Positions 8,496-17,504 of a stretch of DNA of 64,000 nt are shown piece by piece. The notes beneath the pieces were generated by a model, which saw nothing but the letters and a program-made list of their open reading frames with translations, made no database searches and was not told the DNA's origin. Numbering within the stretch: the first letter of the stretch is position 1; every line of letters starts with the position of its first letter. Origin of the DNA: Natronohydrobacter sp. (lineage in GTDB: Bacteria; Pseudomonadota; Alphaproteobacteria; Rhodobacterales; Rhodobacteraceae); assembly GCA_020832555.1 (NCBI GenBank), contig JAFIEM010000002.1, positions 36,522-100,521 on the forward strand, given 5' to 3'. Both the position numbers and the translations under genes were made by a program.

Positions 8496-9611
8496 ATGTT
8501 CCTGCGCCGTGCTTCGGTCCTGCTGGTCGCTCTTGGTTTCACGCTCTTTGCCTTTGTCATGGCTGGTCCCCGCGCGGGGCTACTGGTCATGGTCGGGCTG
8601 GGCTTTGGTCTGGTTTTGGAAGGGCTGCGCTTCGGCTTTGCCGGACCCTGGCGGATGATCGTGACGGATCGCGACGGGCGCGGGATGATCGCGCAGCTGA
8701 TCGCGATTGCGCTGGTTGCCGCTGTCGCCTTTCCGCTGATCGCGGCCAATGCCGGTGAACTGGCCCCGGCGCATGCCCCTGTCGGGATTGCGATGATCCT
8801 TGGTGCCTTTGTCTTTGGCGCGATGATGCAGCTTGTGATGGGCTGTGGGTCAGGCACGCTGGTCAATGCGGGCAGCGGCAATCTGGTGGGGCTGATTGCG
8901 CTGGCCGGTTTCATCGGCGGCAGTTTCGCGGGTTCTCTGCACTTGGGTTGGTGGACTGCTTTGGGCGCGCTGCCGGTCTATTCGCTGCAGGGGATGTTTG
9001 GTGCCAATCTGGGGCTGATCGTCACCTTGGCCGGTCTGGCGCTTGTGGCTGCTGTCACGATCGCCCGCGCCGCCCCCGGCAAGCGGATGCCCCCGCGCCG
9101 GTTGTGGATTGCGGCCTTGCTGATCGCGGCACTGGCGCTGGCCAATCTGGTGATCGCGGGCCAGCCCTGGGGGATTGTCTATGGTCTGGGCCTGTGGGGC
9201 GCGAAGATCGCACAGGCCGGCGGCATGGATCTGGGGGCCACGGCCTTCTGGGCGGCCGAGGGCAATGCCGCGCGCCTGTCTTCCTCAATCCTGACCGATG
9301 TGACCTCGCTGACCAATATCGGCCTGTTGATCGGGGCTTTTGCGGTCATGCGCTGGCGCGCGGAACCCGGTGCACAGACGCAACCGCTGACGCCTGCCTC
9401 CTACGGGGCGGTGCTGGGGGCGGCGCTGATCCTGGGCTATTCGGCGCGCATGGCCTTTGGCTGCAATGTGGGTGCGTTTTTCAGCGGCATTTCCACCGGC
9501 TCGCTGCATGGCTGGGTCTGGCTGGTGGCGGCCTTCGCGGGCTCGATGCTGGGCATCAAGCTGCGCCCCGTCCTGCTGCGGCCTGCCAGCGTGAAAGGAG
9601 CTTTCGCATGA
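8496..9611 (+). CDS. YeeE/YedE-family sulfur (thiosulfate) transporter
   Basis: Inner-membrane protein of 371 aa with about nine hydrophobic segments. Two conserved cysteine loops mark the family: MGCGSGTLVNAGSG near residue 112 and FGCNVGAFFSGISTGS near 321. In the thiosulfate transporter TsuA, such buried cysteines relay the substrate. It lies downstream of an exported rhodanese in the same direction, and its stop overlaps the start of a 57-aa peptide gene. Thiosulfate versus another sulfur compound cannot be decided from sequence. Confidence 0.88.
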   Translation: MFLRRASVLLVALGFTLFAFVMAGPRAGLLVMVGLGFGLVLEGLRFGFAGPWRMIVTDRDGRGMIAQLIAIALVAAVAFPLIAANAGELAPAHAPVGIAMILGAFVFGAMMQLVMGCGSGTLVNAGSGNLVGLIALAGFIGGSFAGSLHLGWWTALGALPVYSLQGMFGANLGLIVTLAGLALVAAVTIARAAPGKRMPPRRLWIAALLIAALALANLVIAGQPWGIVYGLGLWGAKIAQAGGMDLGATAFWAAEGNAARLSSSILTDVTSLTNIGLLIGAFAVMRWRAEPGAQTQPLTPASYGAVLGAALILGYSARMAFGCNVGAFFSGISTGSLHGWVWLVAAFAGSMLGIKLRPVLLRPASVKGAFA

Positions 9612-9781
9612 GCGCGCGCATTTCTCGTCCGATGGTCGCCCTCCTGGCGCTGGGGATCGTGGCTGCGATCCTTGCGCTGGATCTGGCGACAGCCGGTGCG
9701 CCGGATCTGTTCACGGCCCCGTCGGCCTTTGCCCTTGGCTCTGGCGCGGCCCCGACCGGCGCGCATTGCACCGGAAGCTGA
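9608..9781 (+). CDS. 57-aa membrane peptide coupled to the YeeE/YedE gene
   Basis: Tiny protein whose ATG overlaps the transporter stop (ATGA), indicating translational coupling. It has one hydrophobic segment (about residues 9-28) and a short tail holding a single Cys four residues from the end. I do not recognise a family. The coupling and the Cys suggest it could be an accessory to the sulfur transporter; this is inference. Confidence 0.6.
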   Translation: MSARISRPMVALLALGIVAAILALDLATAGAPDLFTAPSAFALGSGAAPTGAHCTGS

Positions 9782-9849
9782 GAAAGCCTCTGGCGGGTTG
9801 CGTGCGTTTCTGCTTTTCTGGCGCGGCACATAGCCATCGGAGTTTTCAC

Positions 9850-10428
9850 ATGCGCGCCCTTTTGCTGACCCTGCCCGCCGCTCTTGCCCTCGCGGCCTGT
9901 GTCGAAGTCGATATGACCGTCGAGGTTCTGGGCGAGGATGAGGCGCGCGTGACGGGCTTCATGCAGATGCAGCGTCAGGTCTTCGATATGTCAGGCGGCG
10001 ATGCCAGTTTCTGCCCTGAAGAAGATGGCGGCACCCTGACCCTGACCGACACCCATGCGCGTTGTGATTTCGACAAGACCGGCACCTATGCCGAGATCAT
10101 GCCCTCCGAGGGGGCTGGCGACTCGCCCGCCGAGGTTCAGGGCGAGTTGACCTATCTGGGCGAGAATCGCGCGCGGGCTTTCCTGCCGCTGGCCGCGATG
10201 AATGACGGTATGGAAGATATGGGTGATGACCCGCAGATGCTGGCCATGATGCGCCAGATGTTCGCAGGCATGTCGGTGAGTTTCACCATCAAGGGCCGCG
10301 AGATCGAAAGCTCCACCGGCACGATTTCGGCAGATGGCACTTCGGCGTCGATCCAGATGGGGGTCGATGATCTGATCGCCCCTGCCGAGGACCGGATCGG
10401 CGATTTCGAGACGATCCTGCGCTTCTGA
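9850..10428 (+). CDS. Secreted lipoprotein, unknown function
   Basis: Protein of 192 aa with a lipoprotein signal peptide: hydrophobic run then LAAC with the lipid-accepting Cys at residue 16. The mature part is acidic and beta-rich (VEVDMTVEVLGEDEARVTGF), with a Met-rich stretch (DDPQMLAMMRQMFAGM) in the middle. The overall pattern resembles lipoproteins that begin with a conserved E-x-D motif, but I cannot name a family. The start at 9850 gives the clean signal peptide. It ends just before a bidirectional terminator. Confidence 0.75.
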   Translation: MRALLLTLPAALALAACVEVDMTVEVLGEDEARVTGFMQMQRQVFDMSGGDASFCPEEDGGTLTLTDTHARCDFDKTGTYAEIMPSEGAGDSPAEVQGELTYLGENRARAFLPLAAMNDGMEDMGDDPQMLAMMRQMFAGMSVSFTIKGREIESSTGTISADGTSASIQMGVDDLIAPAEDRIGDFETILRF

Positions 10429-10442
10429 TCTGCGCGACACAT

Positions 10443-10472
10443 AAAAAAGCCCCGCATCGCGCGGGGCTTTTC
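10443..10472. terminator. Bidirectional terminator between lipoprotein gene and pgi
   Basis: Stem GCCCCGC / GCGGGGC with A6 on the left and TTTT on the right. It therefore serves both the rightward lipoprotein gene and the leftward zwf-pgl-pgi operon, whose last stop is at 10481. Confidence 0.9.
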
Positions 10473-10480
10473 GCATGGGG

Positions 10481-12088
10481 TCACGCCTGATGGGCGCGCA
10501 GATAGGCCACCAGCGCCTGTGTTGACGGATCCTTGTCGGACGCATCCGCGCCCTCGATCACCGGCCCGAGTGCGGTCGCAAGTTCCTTGCCAAGCTCCAC
10601 CCCCCATTGATCGAAGGAATTGATCCCGAGGATCACCCCTTCGACAAAGACGCGGTGTTCATAAAGCGCGATGATCTGGCCCAAAGTGACGGGCGTCAGT
10701 TGCGGATAGATCAGCGTGGTCGAGGGGCGGTTGCCCGGAAACACCCGGTGCCGCGCCTGTCGGTCGAGTTCCGCGCCCTCCAGCCCTTTCGCGGCCATGA
10801 TCGCGCGCGCCTCGTCCAGTGAGCGGCCCCGCAGCAGCGCTTCGGATTGCGCGAGGCAATTCGCGGCCAGCAACCGATGCTGATGCGCCAGTTCCGGCTC
10901 ATGGCCCTGCGCTGCCAGCAGAAACTCGCAAGGCACAACGCGCGTGCCCTGATGAATCAGTTGATAGAACGCATGCTGGCCGTTCGTGCCCGGCTCGCCC
11001 CAGACCACCGGCCCGGACTGGCGTTCCAGATCGCGCCCATCCATGCCGACGCGCTTGCCATTGCTCTCCATCTCCAGCTGCTGCAGATAGGCAGGCAGCC
11101 GCGCAAGACGCTGGTCATAAGGCAGGACCGCGCGGGTGGCATGGCCGCAGATCTGGTTGTGCCAGATGCCCACCAGCGCCAGAAGAACCGGCATGTTCTG
11201 CGCGAAAGGCGCATCACAAAAATGCTTGTCCATCGCGCGCGCGCCCGCCAGAAATTCGTCGAAGCGCGCGGCCCCCACGGCCAGCATCAGCCCCAGCCCG
11301 ATCGGTCCCCAGACCGAATAGCGCCCGCCGACCCAATCGGCAAAGCCAAAGACCCGCTCAGGCGCGATTCCGAAAGCGGCGGTCTTCTCAAGCGACGTGG
11401 ACACAGCCGCGAATTGCGCGCCCGGATCGGCCACTTTCGTCGCCATCCAGTCGCGCGCGGTGCGGGCATTGGTCATCGTCTCGATGGTGGTGAATGTCTT
11501 GGAGGCCACGATGACCAGCGTCGTTTCGGGGTTCAGCCCTTTCAGCGTATCGGCGATATGCGCGCCATCCACATTCGAGACATAATGCAGCCGCGGTCCG
11601 TCATGCCAGGGCGCGAGCGCCAGCGTGGCCATGGCCGGGCCAAGATCAGAGCCACCAATGCCGATATTGACGACATCGGTGATCGCGCCGCCCTGCCCCA
11701 GGATGCGGCCTGCACGGACATCCTCGGCAAAGCCGTAGGCGCGCGCGCGCACCGCGCGCAATTCCGGCATGACATCGGCGCCATCAACCTCGATCACCGC
11801 CTCGTCGCCCGCGCGCTGCGCGATATGCAGCACGGCGCGGCCCTCGGTCTCGTTGATCTTCGCGCCTGAGAACATCGCATCGCGGGCACGCGCCACGCCG
11901 CTCTCCTCCGCGAGTGCCACCAGCAGATCCCGCGCCTGTGGGTCAATGTTGGTCTTGGAGTAATCCAGCCGCATCGCGCCCGCCGCCACGGTGAAATCCG
12001 CCGCCCGGCCAGCATCCTCGAACAGGTCCAGAATATGCCGCCCCTCGCAGGCGCGCTGGTGTTTCGCAAGCTCATTCCAGAGGCTCAT
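10481..12088 (-). CDS. pgi: Glucose-6-phosphate isomerase
   Basis: Interconverts glucose-6-P and fructose-6-P in the cytoplasm; 535 aa, normal family length. Both signatures are present: [16 protein letters not shown] near residue 260 and the C-terminal [25 protein letters not shown] block. The start at 12088 ([10 protein letters not shown]) was chosen over an extension encoded by the intergenic repeat. It is third in the zwf-pgl-pgi operon, 61 bp after pgl. In organisms using the Entner-Doudoroff route, Pgi mainly returns fructose-6-P to glucose-6-P. Confidence 0.97.
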   Translation of the reverse strand: MSLWNELAKHQRACEGRHILDLFEDAGRAADFTVAAGAMRLDYSKTNIDPQARDLLVALAEESGVARARDAMFSGAKINETEGRAVLHIAQRAGDEAVIEVDGADVMPELRAVRARAYGFAEDVRAGRILGQGGAITDVVNIGIGGSDLGPAMATLALAPWHDGPRLHYVSNVDGAHIADTLKGLNPETTLVIVASKTFTTIETMTNARTARDWMATKVADPGAQFAAVSTSLEKTAAFGIAPERVFGFADWVGGRYSVWGPIGLGLMLAVGAARFDEFLAGARAMDKHFCDAPFAQNMPVLLALVGIWHNQICGHATRAVLPYDQRLARLPAYLQQLEMESNGKRVGMDGRDLERQSGPVVWGEPGTNGQHAFYQLIHQGTRVVPCEFLLAAQGHEPELAHQHRLLAANCLAQSEALLRGRSLDEARAIMAAKGLEGAELDRQARHRVFPGNRPSTTLIYPQLTPVTLGQIIALYEHRVFVEGVILGINSFDQWGVELGKELATALGPVIEGADASDKDPSTQALVAYLRAHQA

Positions 12089-12099
12089 CGCAAACCCTT

Positions 12100-12121
12100 C
12101 TTCATCTTGCCAAAAATACTC
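12100..12121 (+). repeat. Dispersed 22-nt repeat, copy 3 (pgl-pgi gap)
   Basis: Diverged copy of the CTTCATCTTGC...AAATACTC repeat, with CA replacing TC in the middle. It fills much of the 61-bp pgl-pgi gap and is followed by GGGCGCAGCCC. Confidence 0.65.
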
Positions 12122-12149
12122 AAAAACCAGGGCGCAGCCCCGGCCTTCC

Positions 12150-12824
12150 CTATTCTGCCCAATGAACCTGCGCCTGATCCAGCACGCAGGCAATCGGGGC
12201 CTCGCGCGGATCAAGTTTCACCGCGCGTTCCAGTGCTTCGCGCTTGGCCGCACCGGTGATCAGCACATGCACCCGCAGCGCATCCTGCAAGACTGGTGCG
12301 GTCAGCGTGATACGCGGCTCGCCCGCAGCCTCGGCCCGCATGGCCATAAGGGGCGGCGCGGTTCGGCGCAGCGCGGCTTCCAGATTATCGGCACCGGGAA
12401 AGAGCGAGGCCGTGTGCATGTCCTCTCCCATCCCCAGCAGCAGCACCGAGATCGGCAGATGCGGTTCAAGCCCTGCGCTCAAGCCCTCCAGCCCGTCCTC
12501 AGGCGTGGGCGCATCCATGCGCAGGGGCAGCAAACTCGCCGCCGCCGCGCGCCCCACCAGAAGCCGCTCGCGCAACAGCCGCGTATTCGAGCGCGGGCTG
12601 TCCTCGGGCACCCAGCGTTCGTCATTCAGGACGACCGCCACATTGTCCCAGTCCAGGTCCGCCCCGCTGAGCGTATCAAAGACCGGTCCCGGTGTGGTGC
12701 CACCGGGCACCGACAGCGTGGCGCTGCCTTGCGCGCGCAGGCTCTCGCCCAGTTCCGAGGCAATCCGCTGCGCAAGCCGCAGCATCAGCATTTCGCGATC
12801 AGGGTATTCGTGAAACTCCATCAT
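12150..12824 (-). CDS. pgl: 6-phosphogluconolactonase
   Basis: DevB/NagB-fold hydrolase of 224 aa that opens the 6-phosphogluconolactone made by Zwf. Conserved blocks include [16 protein letters not shown] near residue 37, [17 protein letters not shown] near 64 and [17 protein letters not shown] near 128. Its ATG overlaps the zwf stop by 4 bp, so the two consecutive enzymes are translationally coupled. Confidence 0.95.
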   Translation of the reverse strand: MMEFHEYPDREMLMLRLAQRIASELGESLRAQGSATLSVPGGTTPGPVFDTLSGADLDWDNVAVVLNDERWVPEDSPRSNTRLLRERLLVGRAAAASLLPLRMDAPTPEDGLEGLSAGLEPHLPISVLLLGMGEDMHTASLFPGADNLEAALRRTAPPLMAMRAEAAGEPRITLTAPVLQDALRVHVLITGAAKREALERAVKLDPREAPIACVLDQAQVHWAE

Positions 12825-14266
12825 CGGATCTCCCGCCAGCGCCGCCCGTCCTTGTGCATCAGCATCAACGCCCCCTCCGGCCCGGTCGACCCCGGATCAT
12901 AGGGTTCCGGCCGGTCGCCCCGCGTCTCCCAGCTTTGAATCACCGGATCAACCCAAGCCCAGGCGGCTTCCACCTCGTCGCCGCGCATGAACAGGGTCTG
13001 GTTGCCCCGGATCACATCCATGATCAGCCGTTCATAAGCGTCGGGCACATCCAGATCATTACCCAGCGCCTCGGCGAAGCTCATGTCAAGCGCCACGTCC
13101 TTCAGCCGCATCCCCCCCGGCCCCGGTTCCTTGATCATGACGCGCAGATCCATCCCCTCATCGGGTTGCAGGCGGATCACCAGCACATTCTCGCGCCATT
13201 GGTTCGATTCGCCAAAGATCGAATGCGGCGGTTCCTTGAAGGTCACGGCGATTTCCGAGACGCGCGACTTCAGCCGCTTGCCGGTGCGCAGGTAGAAGGG
13301 CGTGCCCTTCCAGCGCCAGTTCGAGATATGCAGCTTCATCGCAACGAAGCTTTCGGTGCGCGAGTCGGGATTGCCGACTTCCAGCAGGTAGTCATCGCCC
13401 CCTGCACCACGATACTGTCCGCGCACGAAATCACCCGGCCCCATGGGATCGAGCGCGCGGATGACCTTGAGTTTTTCGTCGCGCATCGCGTCTGGCTCAA
13501 AGCAATGCGGCGGCTCCATCGCAATCAGGCAGAGAAGCTGCATCAGGTGGTTCTGCACCATGTCCCGCATCGCGCCGGAATTGTCGTAATATTCGCCGCG
13601 TCCGCCGACGCCTACGGTTTCAGCCACGGTGATCTGCACATGGTCAACGAATTGCGCATTCCACAGCGGCTCGAACAGGATATTGGCGAAGCGTACGGCC
13701 ATCAGGTTCTGGACGGTTTCCTTGCCCAGATAATGATCAATGCGGTAGATCTGATCTTCGTGGAAATGCGCAGCCAGATCGGCATTGAGCGCGCGGGCGG
13801 TATTCAGATCCTTGCCAAAGGGTTTTTCCACCACGATCCGAGAGGCACGATCCGCGATTCCGCGATGGTGCAGGCGCTGTGCGATATCGCCGAAAAGCGC
13901 AGGCGCAACCGACAGATAGAAGGCACGCACCACATTTTCGCGCATCAGGGCGGCCAGATCATCCCATCCGCCATCCCCCTTGGCATCGATGGTCACATAA
14001 TTGATCATTCCCAAAAAGGACTCCATGACCTCTGGCGCAAGTTCGGATGCCGGGAGGAATTCTTCCAGCGCCTCCCTGACCTGCGTCCGGAACGCTTCGC
14101 GCGTCATCTCCGAGCGCGCGGCGCCGATGATCGCGGCACCTTCGGGGATCTGGCCTTCTTTCCAGCGGCGATACAGTCCCGGCAGGATCTTGCGGCGTGA
14201 CAGATCGCCGGTGGCCCCGAAAATCACCAGATCGAATGTTTCGACAGGTATGACGCGTGCAACCAT
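12821..14266 (-). CDS. zwf: Glucose-6-phosphate 1-dehydrogenase
   Basis: Oxidises glucose-6-P to 6-phosphogluconolactone with NAD(P)+; 481 aa, full length. The nucleotide-binding GATGDL is near residues 17-22 and the active-site RIDHYLGKE near 175-183. First gene of zwf-pgl-pgi. Together with edd at the other end of the window it supplies the upper Entner-Doudoroff pathway. A TGTTAGCGCTATCA palindrome 44 bp upstream is almost identical to one upstream of edd and is the likely control site. Confidence 0.97.
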   Translation of the reverse strand: MVARVIPVETFDLVIFGATGDLSRRKILPGLYRRWKEGQIPEGAAIIGAARSEMTREAFRTQVREALEEFLPASELAPEVMESFLGMINYVTIDAKGDGGWDDLAALMRENVVRAFYLSVAPALFGDIAQRLHHRGIADRASRIVVEKPFGKDLNTARALNADLAAHFHEDQIYRIDHYLGKETVQNLMAVRFANILFEPLWNAQFVDHVQITVAETVGVGGRGEYYDNSGAMRDMVQNHLMQLLCLIAMEPPHCFEPDAMRDEKLKVIRALDPMGPGDFVRGQYRGAGGDDYLLEVGNPDSRTESFVAMKLHISNWRWKGTPFYLRTGKRLKSRVSEIAVTFKEPPHSIFGESNQWRENVLVIRLQPDEGMDLRVMIKEPGPGGMRLKDVALDMSFAEALGNDLDVPDAYERLIMDVIRGNQTLFMRGDEVEAAWAWVDPVIQSWETRGDRPEPYDPGSTGPEGALMLMHKDGRRWREIR

Positions 14267-14309
14267 GATGACCTCTTCGCGTGAGCGGTGCGCGGCTAGC
14301 AGGCGTGGC

Positions 14310-14323
14310 TGTTAGCGCTATCA
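14310..14323. promoter_or_regulatory. LacI-type operator upstream of zwf
   Basis: TGTTAGCGCTATCA differs by one base from a perfect palindrome of the form TGTTAGCGCTAACA, the usual shape of LacI-family operators with a central CG. The same core precedes edd at 61800-61813. Confidence 0.65.
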
Positions 14324-14370
14324 GGTGCCGTTTACACCGCAATCCCTGGTCTGTCCAGACGTGATGCAGG

Positions 14371-15033
14371 TCACGCTTCGAGTTCTGTATCCCAATAGAG
14401 ATAGTCCAGCCAACTGTCATGCAGATGATTGGGCGGAAATCTGCGCCCGAGATTGCGCAATTGCTCGGATTGCGGGCGCATGGGCTGGTTGCGCAATTTC
14501 ATGCCGGCTTCGCGCAGGGTCTTGGAGCCTTTCTTCAGGTTGCAGGGCGCACAGGCGGCGACGACATTTTCCCAGCTTGTCACACCGCCCAGTTTGCGCG
14601 GCCAGACATGATCGAAGGTCAGATCATGCTTGGCGCCGCAATACTGGCAGGAAAACTCGTCGCGCAGGAACAGGTTGAAGCGGGTGAAGGCCACGCGCTT
14701 GCGCGGCTTAACATATTCGCGCAGCACCACGACCGAGGGCACGCGGATTTCCATACGCTGGCTGCGCACGACATGATCATATTCCGCAAGGATATCGACC
14801 CGGTCCAGAAACACCGCCTTGACCGCATCCTGCCAAGGCCAGAGCGAGAGCGGGTAATAGGAAAGTGGCCGGTAATCGGCATTCAGCACAAGCGCCGGAA
14901 ACTGCCGCAATGCCGCCGGATCGCGCACGAAATCAGTTCTGAAATCACCATCCACAGGTGCTGCCTCCGTTCCAGCAGCCCTTGGGGCGACATCTTGCGC
15001 GCGCCCCGCAGGGCCGAGAGCGTGCTGCGCCAC
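14371..15033 (-). CDS. HNH endonuclease-family protein
   Basis: Protein of 220 aa with a complete HNH domain in its C-terminal half: CQYCGAKHDLTFDH then ENVVAACAPCNLKKG, supplying the two CxxC zinc pairs, the catalytic His and the Asn. The N-terminal part (VLNADYRPLSYYPLSLWPWQDAV) is the one seen in widespread chromosomal HNH proteins of alphaproteobacteria and is not homing-endonuclease-like. It stands alone between zwf and a histidine kinase. A DNA repair or housekeeping nuclease role is assumed rather than known. Confidence 0.88.
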   Translation of the reverse strand: MAQHALGPAGRAQDVAPRAAGTEAAPVDGDFRTDFVRDPAALRQFPALVLNADYRPLSYYPLSLWPWQDAVKAVFLDRVDILAEYDHVVRSQRMEIRVPSVVVLREYVKPRKRVAFTRFNLFLRDEFSCQYCGAKHDLTFDHVWPRKLGGVTSWENVVAACAPCNLKKGSKTLREAGMKLRNQPMRPQSEQLRNLGRRFPPNHLHDSWLDYLYWDTELEA

Positions 15034-15165
15034 AGCAACGCCATGCGCAGGACTATATATGGTGCGAGTGTTCTGGCAAGCATTTCGAACGCACCAGATG
15101 TCGCAGGCGCGACTTTGCGAGCGATTTGTAACGCCGTGGCGACAATTCGCGCCGATGATGCGCGT

Positions 15166-16635
15166 TTATCGTGCCAGTATGGGCCGTAGGCGCGCCAGTT
15201 CGTTTTCAAGTTCCGCCCGGCGCAGCGGCTTGGTCAGGAAACCGTGAAATCCTTCTTGCAGGAATTCCTTGCGCTGCCCGCTCAGCAGATCCGCTGTCAG
15301 CGCGATCACCGGCAACGCGCCCAGCGGCGCGGGCTTGCTGCGCAATTCGGCCAGCATCCTGCGCCCGTCCATCACCGGCATATGCATGTCCAGAATCACC
15401 AGATCCACGGGCGTATGATCAAGGATCTGCAAGGCATGTTCACCATTCTCGGCTTCGATACAGGTCGGGCCCAGCGGTTTGAGCAATCCCTGAACGACCT
15501 TGCGATTGATCCGGCTGTCATCAACGACAAGCAGTGTCTTCTCAGATAGCCAGCCCAGTTCCCATCCACCACCCGCGCGCTGTTCTGGCTGATCATCGAT
15601 CAGGCAGATCTTCCCGGCCCGCAGCGAAAGCGTGAAACAGGAGCCCTGTCCGGGTTCGGACGCGACCGAGATATCCCCGCCCATCATCAGAGCAAGCCGA
15701 CGTGACAAGGCCAGGCCCAGCCCGGTCCCGCCATATTCGCGAGAGGTCGAGGCATCCGCCTGCTCGAAGGGCTGGAAAAGACGCGCGAGCGTCGCCTGCT
15801 CGATCCCGATTCCGGTATCGCGCACCTCCAGCCGCAGAGTCCAGTCATCTTCTGCCTCCTCGGCAGACAGGTGGACACGGACATGTCCTTGCTTGGTGAA
15901 TTTCACGGCATTGGAGACAAGATTGGCCACGCATTGCCGCATCCGCACCGAATCGTAGATCGCCGAGTCGGGCACGGAGGGCGCGGCGCTGAAACTCAAC
16001 TCGATTTCGTTCTCCATGGCGCGTCCCCGGAACAGCTCGACCGTGCTGGCGATCACTTTGGCCAGCGGCTGGGGCCGGGGGTCCAGTGAAACCTGCCCGC
16101 TTTCGATCTTCGACAGATCCAGAACATCATTGATGATCCCCATCAGCAGCGTGCCCGATTCACTGATCATATGAAGCGCATCGCGTTGCTCGGGCGTCAG
16201 CTGCGAGCGCTCCAGGATCTGCGCCATTCCAAGCACCCCGTTCAGCGGTGTGCGGATCTCATGGCTCATGTTCGCGAGGAACTCGGTCTTGGCGCGATTC
16301 GCGATCCGGGTCTGTTCAAGCGCGTTGCGCAGATCGTCGCGAATGACCTGCACCCGCGCCACAAGCAGATAGCCGAAGATCACCGCAGGCGTGGCCACCA
16401 CCAGCGCGACAGCGCCTGCAAGGGCGAAGGACAGGAGCGGCCAGTGTTCAGACGGAGACGCCCCAAACCATCGGATCGCCATCCCCCAGAGCGCGAGCGA
16501 TATCAGCGCACTGCAGATCACTATGACAATGACCATCGCCGTGTTGAAAATGGTCGGATCGCTGCGTTCCGCCATCGTTATGAAGCGCTCGAACGAGGAA
16601 GCTTGTCTTGTCGGCTGTGTGGTCTGCTTGGTCAT
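15166..16635 (-). CDS. Hybrid sensor histidine kinase/response regulator
   Basis: Inner-membrane signalling protein of 489 aa. Order of parts: two membrane spans (about 30-55 and 68-95) with only a short periplasmic loop, a HisKA domain with phospho-accepting His in NMSHEIRTPLNG near residue 130, a HATPase_c domain (NLVSNAVKFT, DTGIGI, GGTGLGLALS), and a C-terminal receiver with phospho-acceptor Asp in LVILDMHMPVMDG. No output or HPt domain is present, so the signal must pass to a partner elsewhere. No partner regulator is adjacent. The start MTKQTTQPT at 16635 avoids an unsupported N-terminal extension. Confidence 0.9.
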   Translation of the reverse strand: MTKQTTQPTRQASSFERFITMAERSDPTIFNTAMVIVIVICSALISLALWGMAIRWFGASPSEHWPLLSFALAGAVALVVATPAVIFGYLLVARVQVIRDDLRNALEQTRIANRAKTEFLANMSHEIRTPLNGVLGMAQILERSQLTPEQRDALHMISESGTLLMGIINDVLDLSKIESGQVSLDPRPQPLAKVIASTVELFRGRAMENEIELSFSAAPSVPDSAIYDSVRMRQCVANLVSNAVKFTKQGHVRVHLSAEEAEDDWTLRLEVRDTGIGIEQATLARLFQPFEQADASTSREYGGTGLGLALSRRLALMMGGDISVASEPGQGSCFTLSLRAGKICLIDDQPEQRAGGGWELGWLSEKTLLVVDDSRINRKVVQGLLKPLGPTCIEAENGEHALQILDHTPVDLVILDMHMPVMDGRRMLAELRSKPAPLGALPVIALTADLLSGQRKEFLQEGFHGFLTKPLRRAELENELARLRPILAR

Positions 16636-16838
16636 CCGGCGCTTCTGGCAAGAAATTCGACCCAATATAGCGCGGCAGCCACCATGACTGCCGCGCGCAC
16701 GGTATTTGTTCTGATCCCTGGGCCCAAGAATAGCCCACGGTTCCGAATACAATCTTAACGCGCAATTCAGAAAATACAGCACCACATTTGCGTGCGGGTT
16801 TCAACCGCGCATTCGGGCGCGCATTCGGGCGGGTCGGT

Positions 16839-17504
16839 TCAGCCGGGCAGCTTTTCACGCAGGAAGGACAGCGCCAGCGACAGACCGTCATGGGCAATGC
16901 CGTGGCCGGTGCCTTTCGAGACATGGGTATAGGTTTCCACCCCGGCGGCGACGAGCGCATCTGCGGCAAGTGGCAGGGATTCGAGCGGCACCACATCGTC
17001 CTGATCACCATGGATCAGCAGGATGGGCGGTTGCGAGGCCATCTCGGCCTCAAGCCGTTCGGGCACCATCAGACGGCCCGAGAAGCCCACGACCCCGGCA
17101 AGCGGCGCGGCGCGGCGCAGGGCGACATGCAGGCTCATCATTGTGCCTTGCGAGAAGCCCACGAGCGCCAGCCGGTCCGGGGTCAGCCCTTCGTCGGTGA
17201 GCAGCTTGTCCAGAAAGGCGTTCAGATCCTCTGCCGCTGCCGCCAACCCGGACAGCGCCTGCTCTTCGCTCGACCCGTCCAGCCAGGGGATCGGAAACCA
17301 CTGAAACCCGAAAGGGTTGGCTGTGCAGCTTTCGGGCGCGTCCGGGGCGAAGAACACCGTGTCGGGCAGATGCGGACCCAGCGGATCGGCCAGCCCCAGC
17401 AGGTCAGAGCCATCCGCGCCATAGCCGTGCACAAACACAACGGCTGTCTTGGGCTTGCCCCCGGAGGCTGGGCCCCGGCGTTCAGATTTCAGCGCGCGTG
17501 TCAT
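16839..17504 (-). CDS. Alpha/beta-hydrolase carboxylesterase/phospholipase
   Basis: Protein of 221 aa of the carboxylesterase/lysophospholipase (EstB/Abhydrolase_2) family. The nucleophile elbow GFSQG is near residue 123, the catalytic Asp lies in LIHGDQDDVVP and the catalytic His in GTGHGIAHDG. The oxyanion region is VFVHGYGADGSDL near residue 24. Its ATG overlaps the stop of the upstream glycosylase gene (ATGA). The substrate is unknown; many homologues are called phospholipase/carboxylesterase without test. Confidence 0.87.
   Translation of the reverse strand: MTRALKSERRGPASGGKPKTAVVFVHGYGADGSDLLGLADPLGPHLPDTVFFAPDAPESCTANPFGFQWFPIPWLDGSSEEQALSGLAAAAEDLNAFLDKLLTDEGLTPDRLALVGFSQGTMMSLHVALRRAAPLAGVVGFSGRLMVPERLEAEMASQPPILLIHGDQDDVVPLESLPLAADALVAAGVETYTHVSKGTGHGIAHDGLSLALSFLREKLPG

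Noticed and set aside
16806..16831. Direct repeat GCGCATTCGGGC x2
   Set aside because: Two short adjacent copies at the end of an intergenic gap, probably simple GC-rich slippage.
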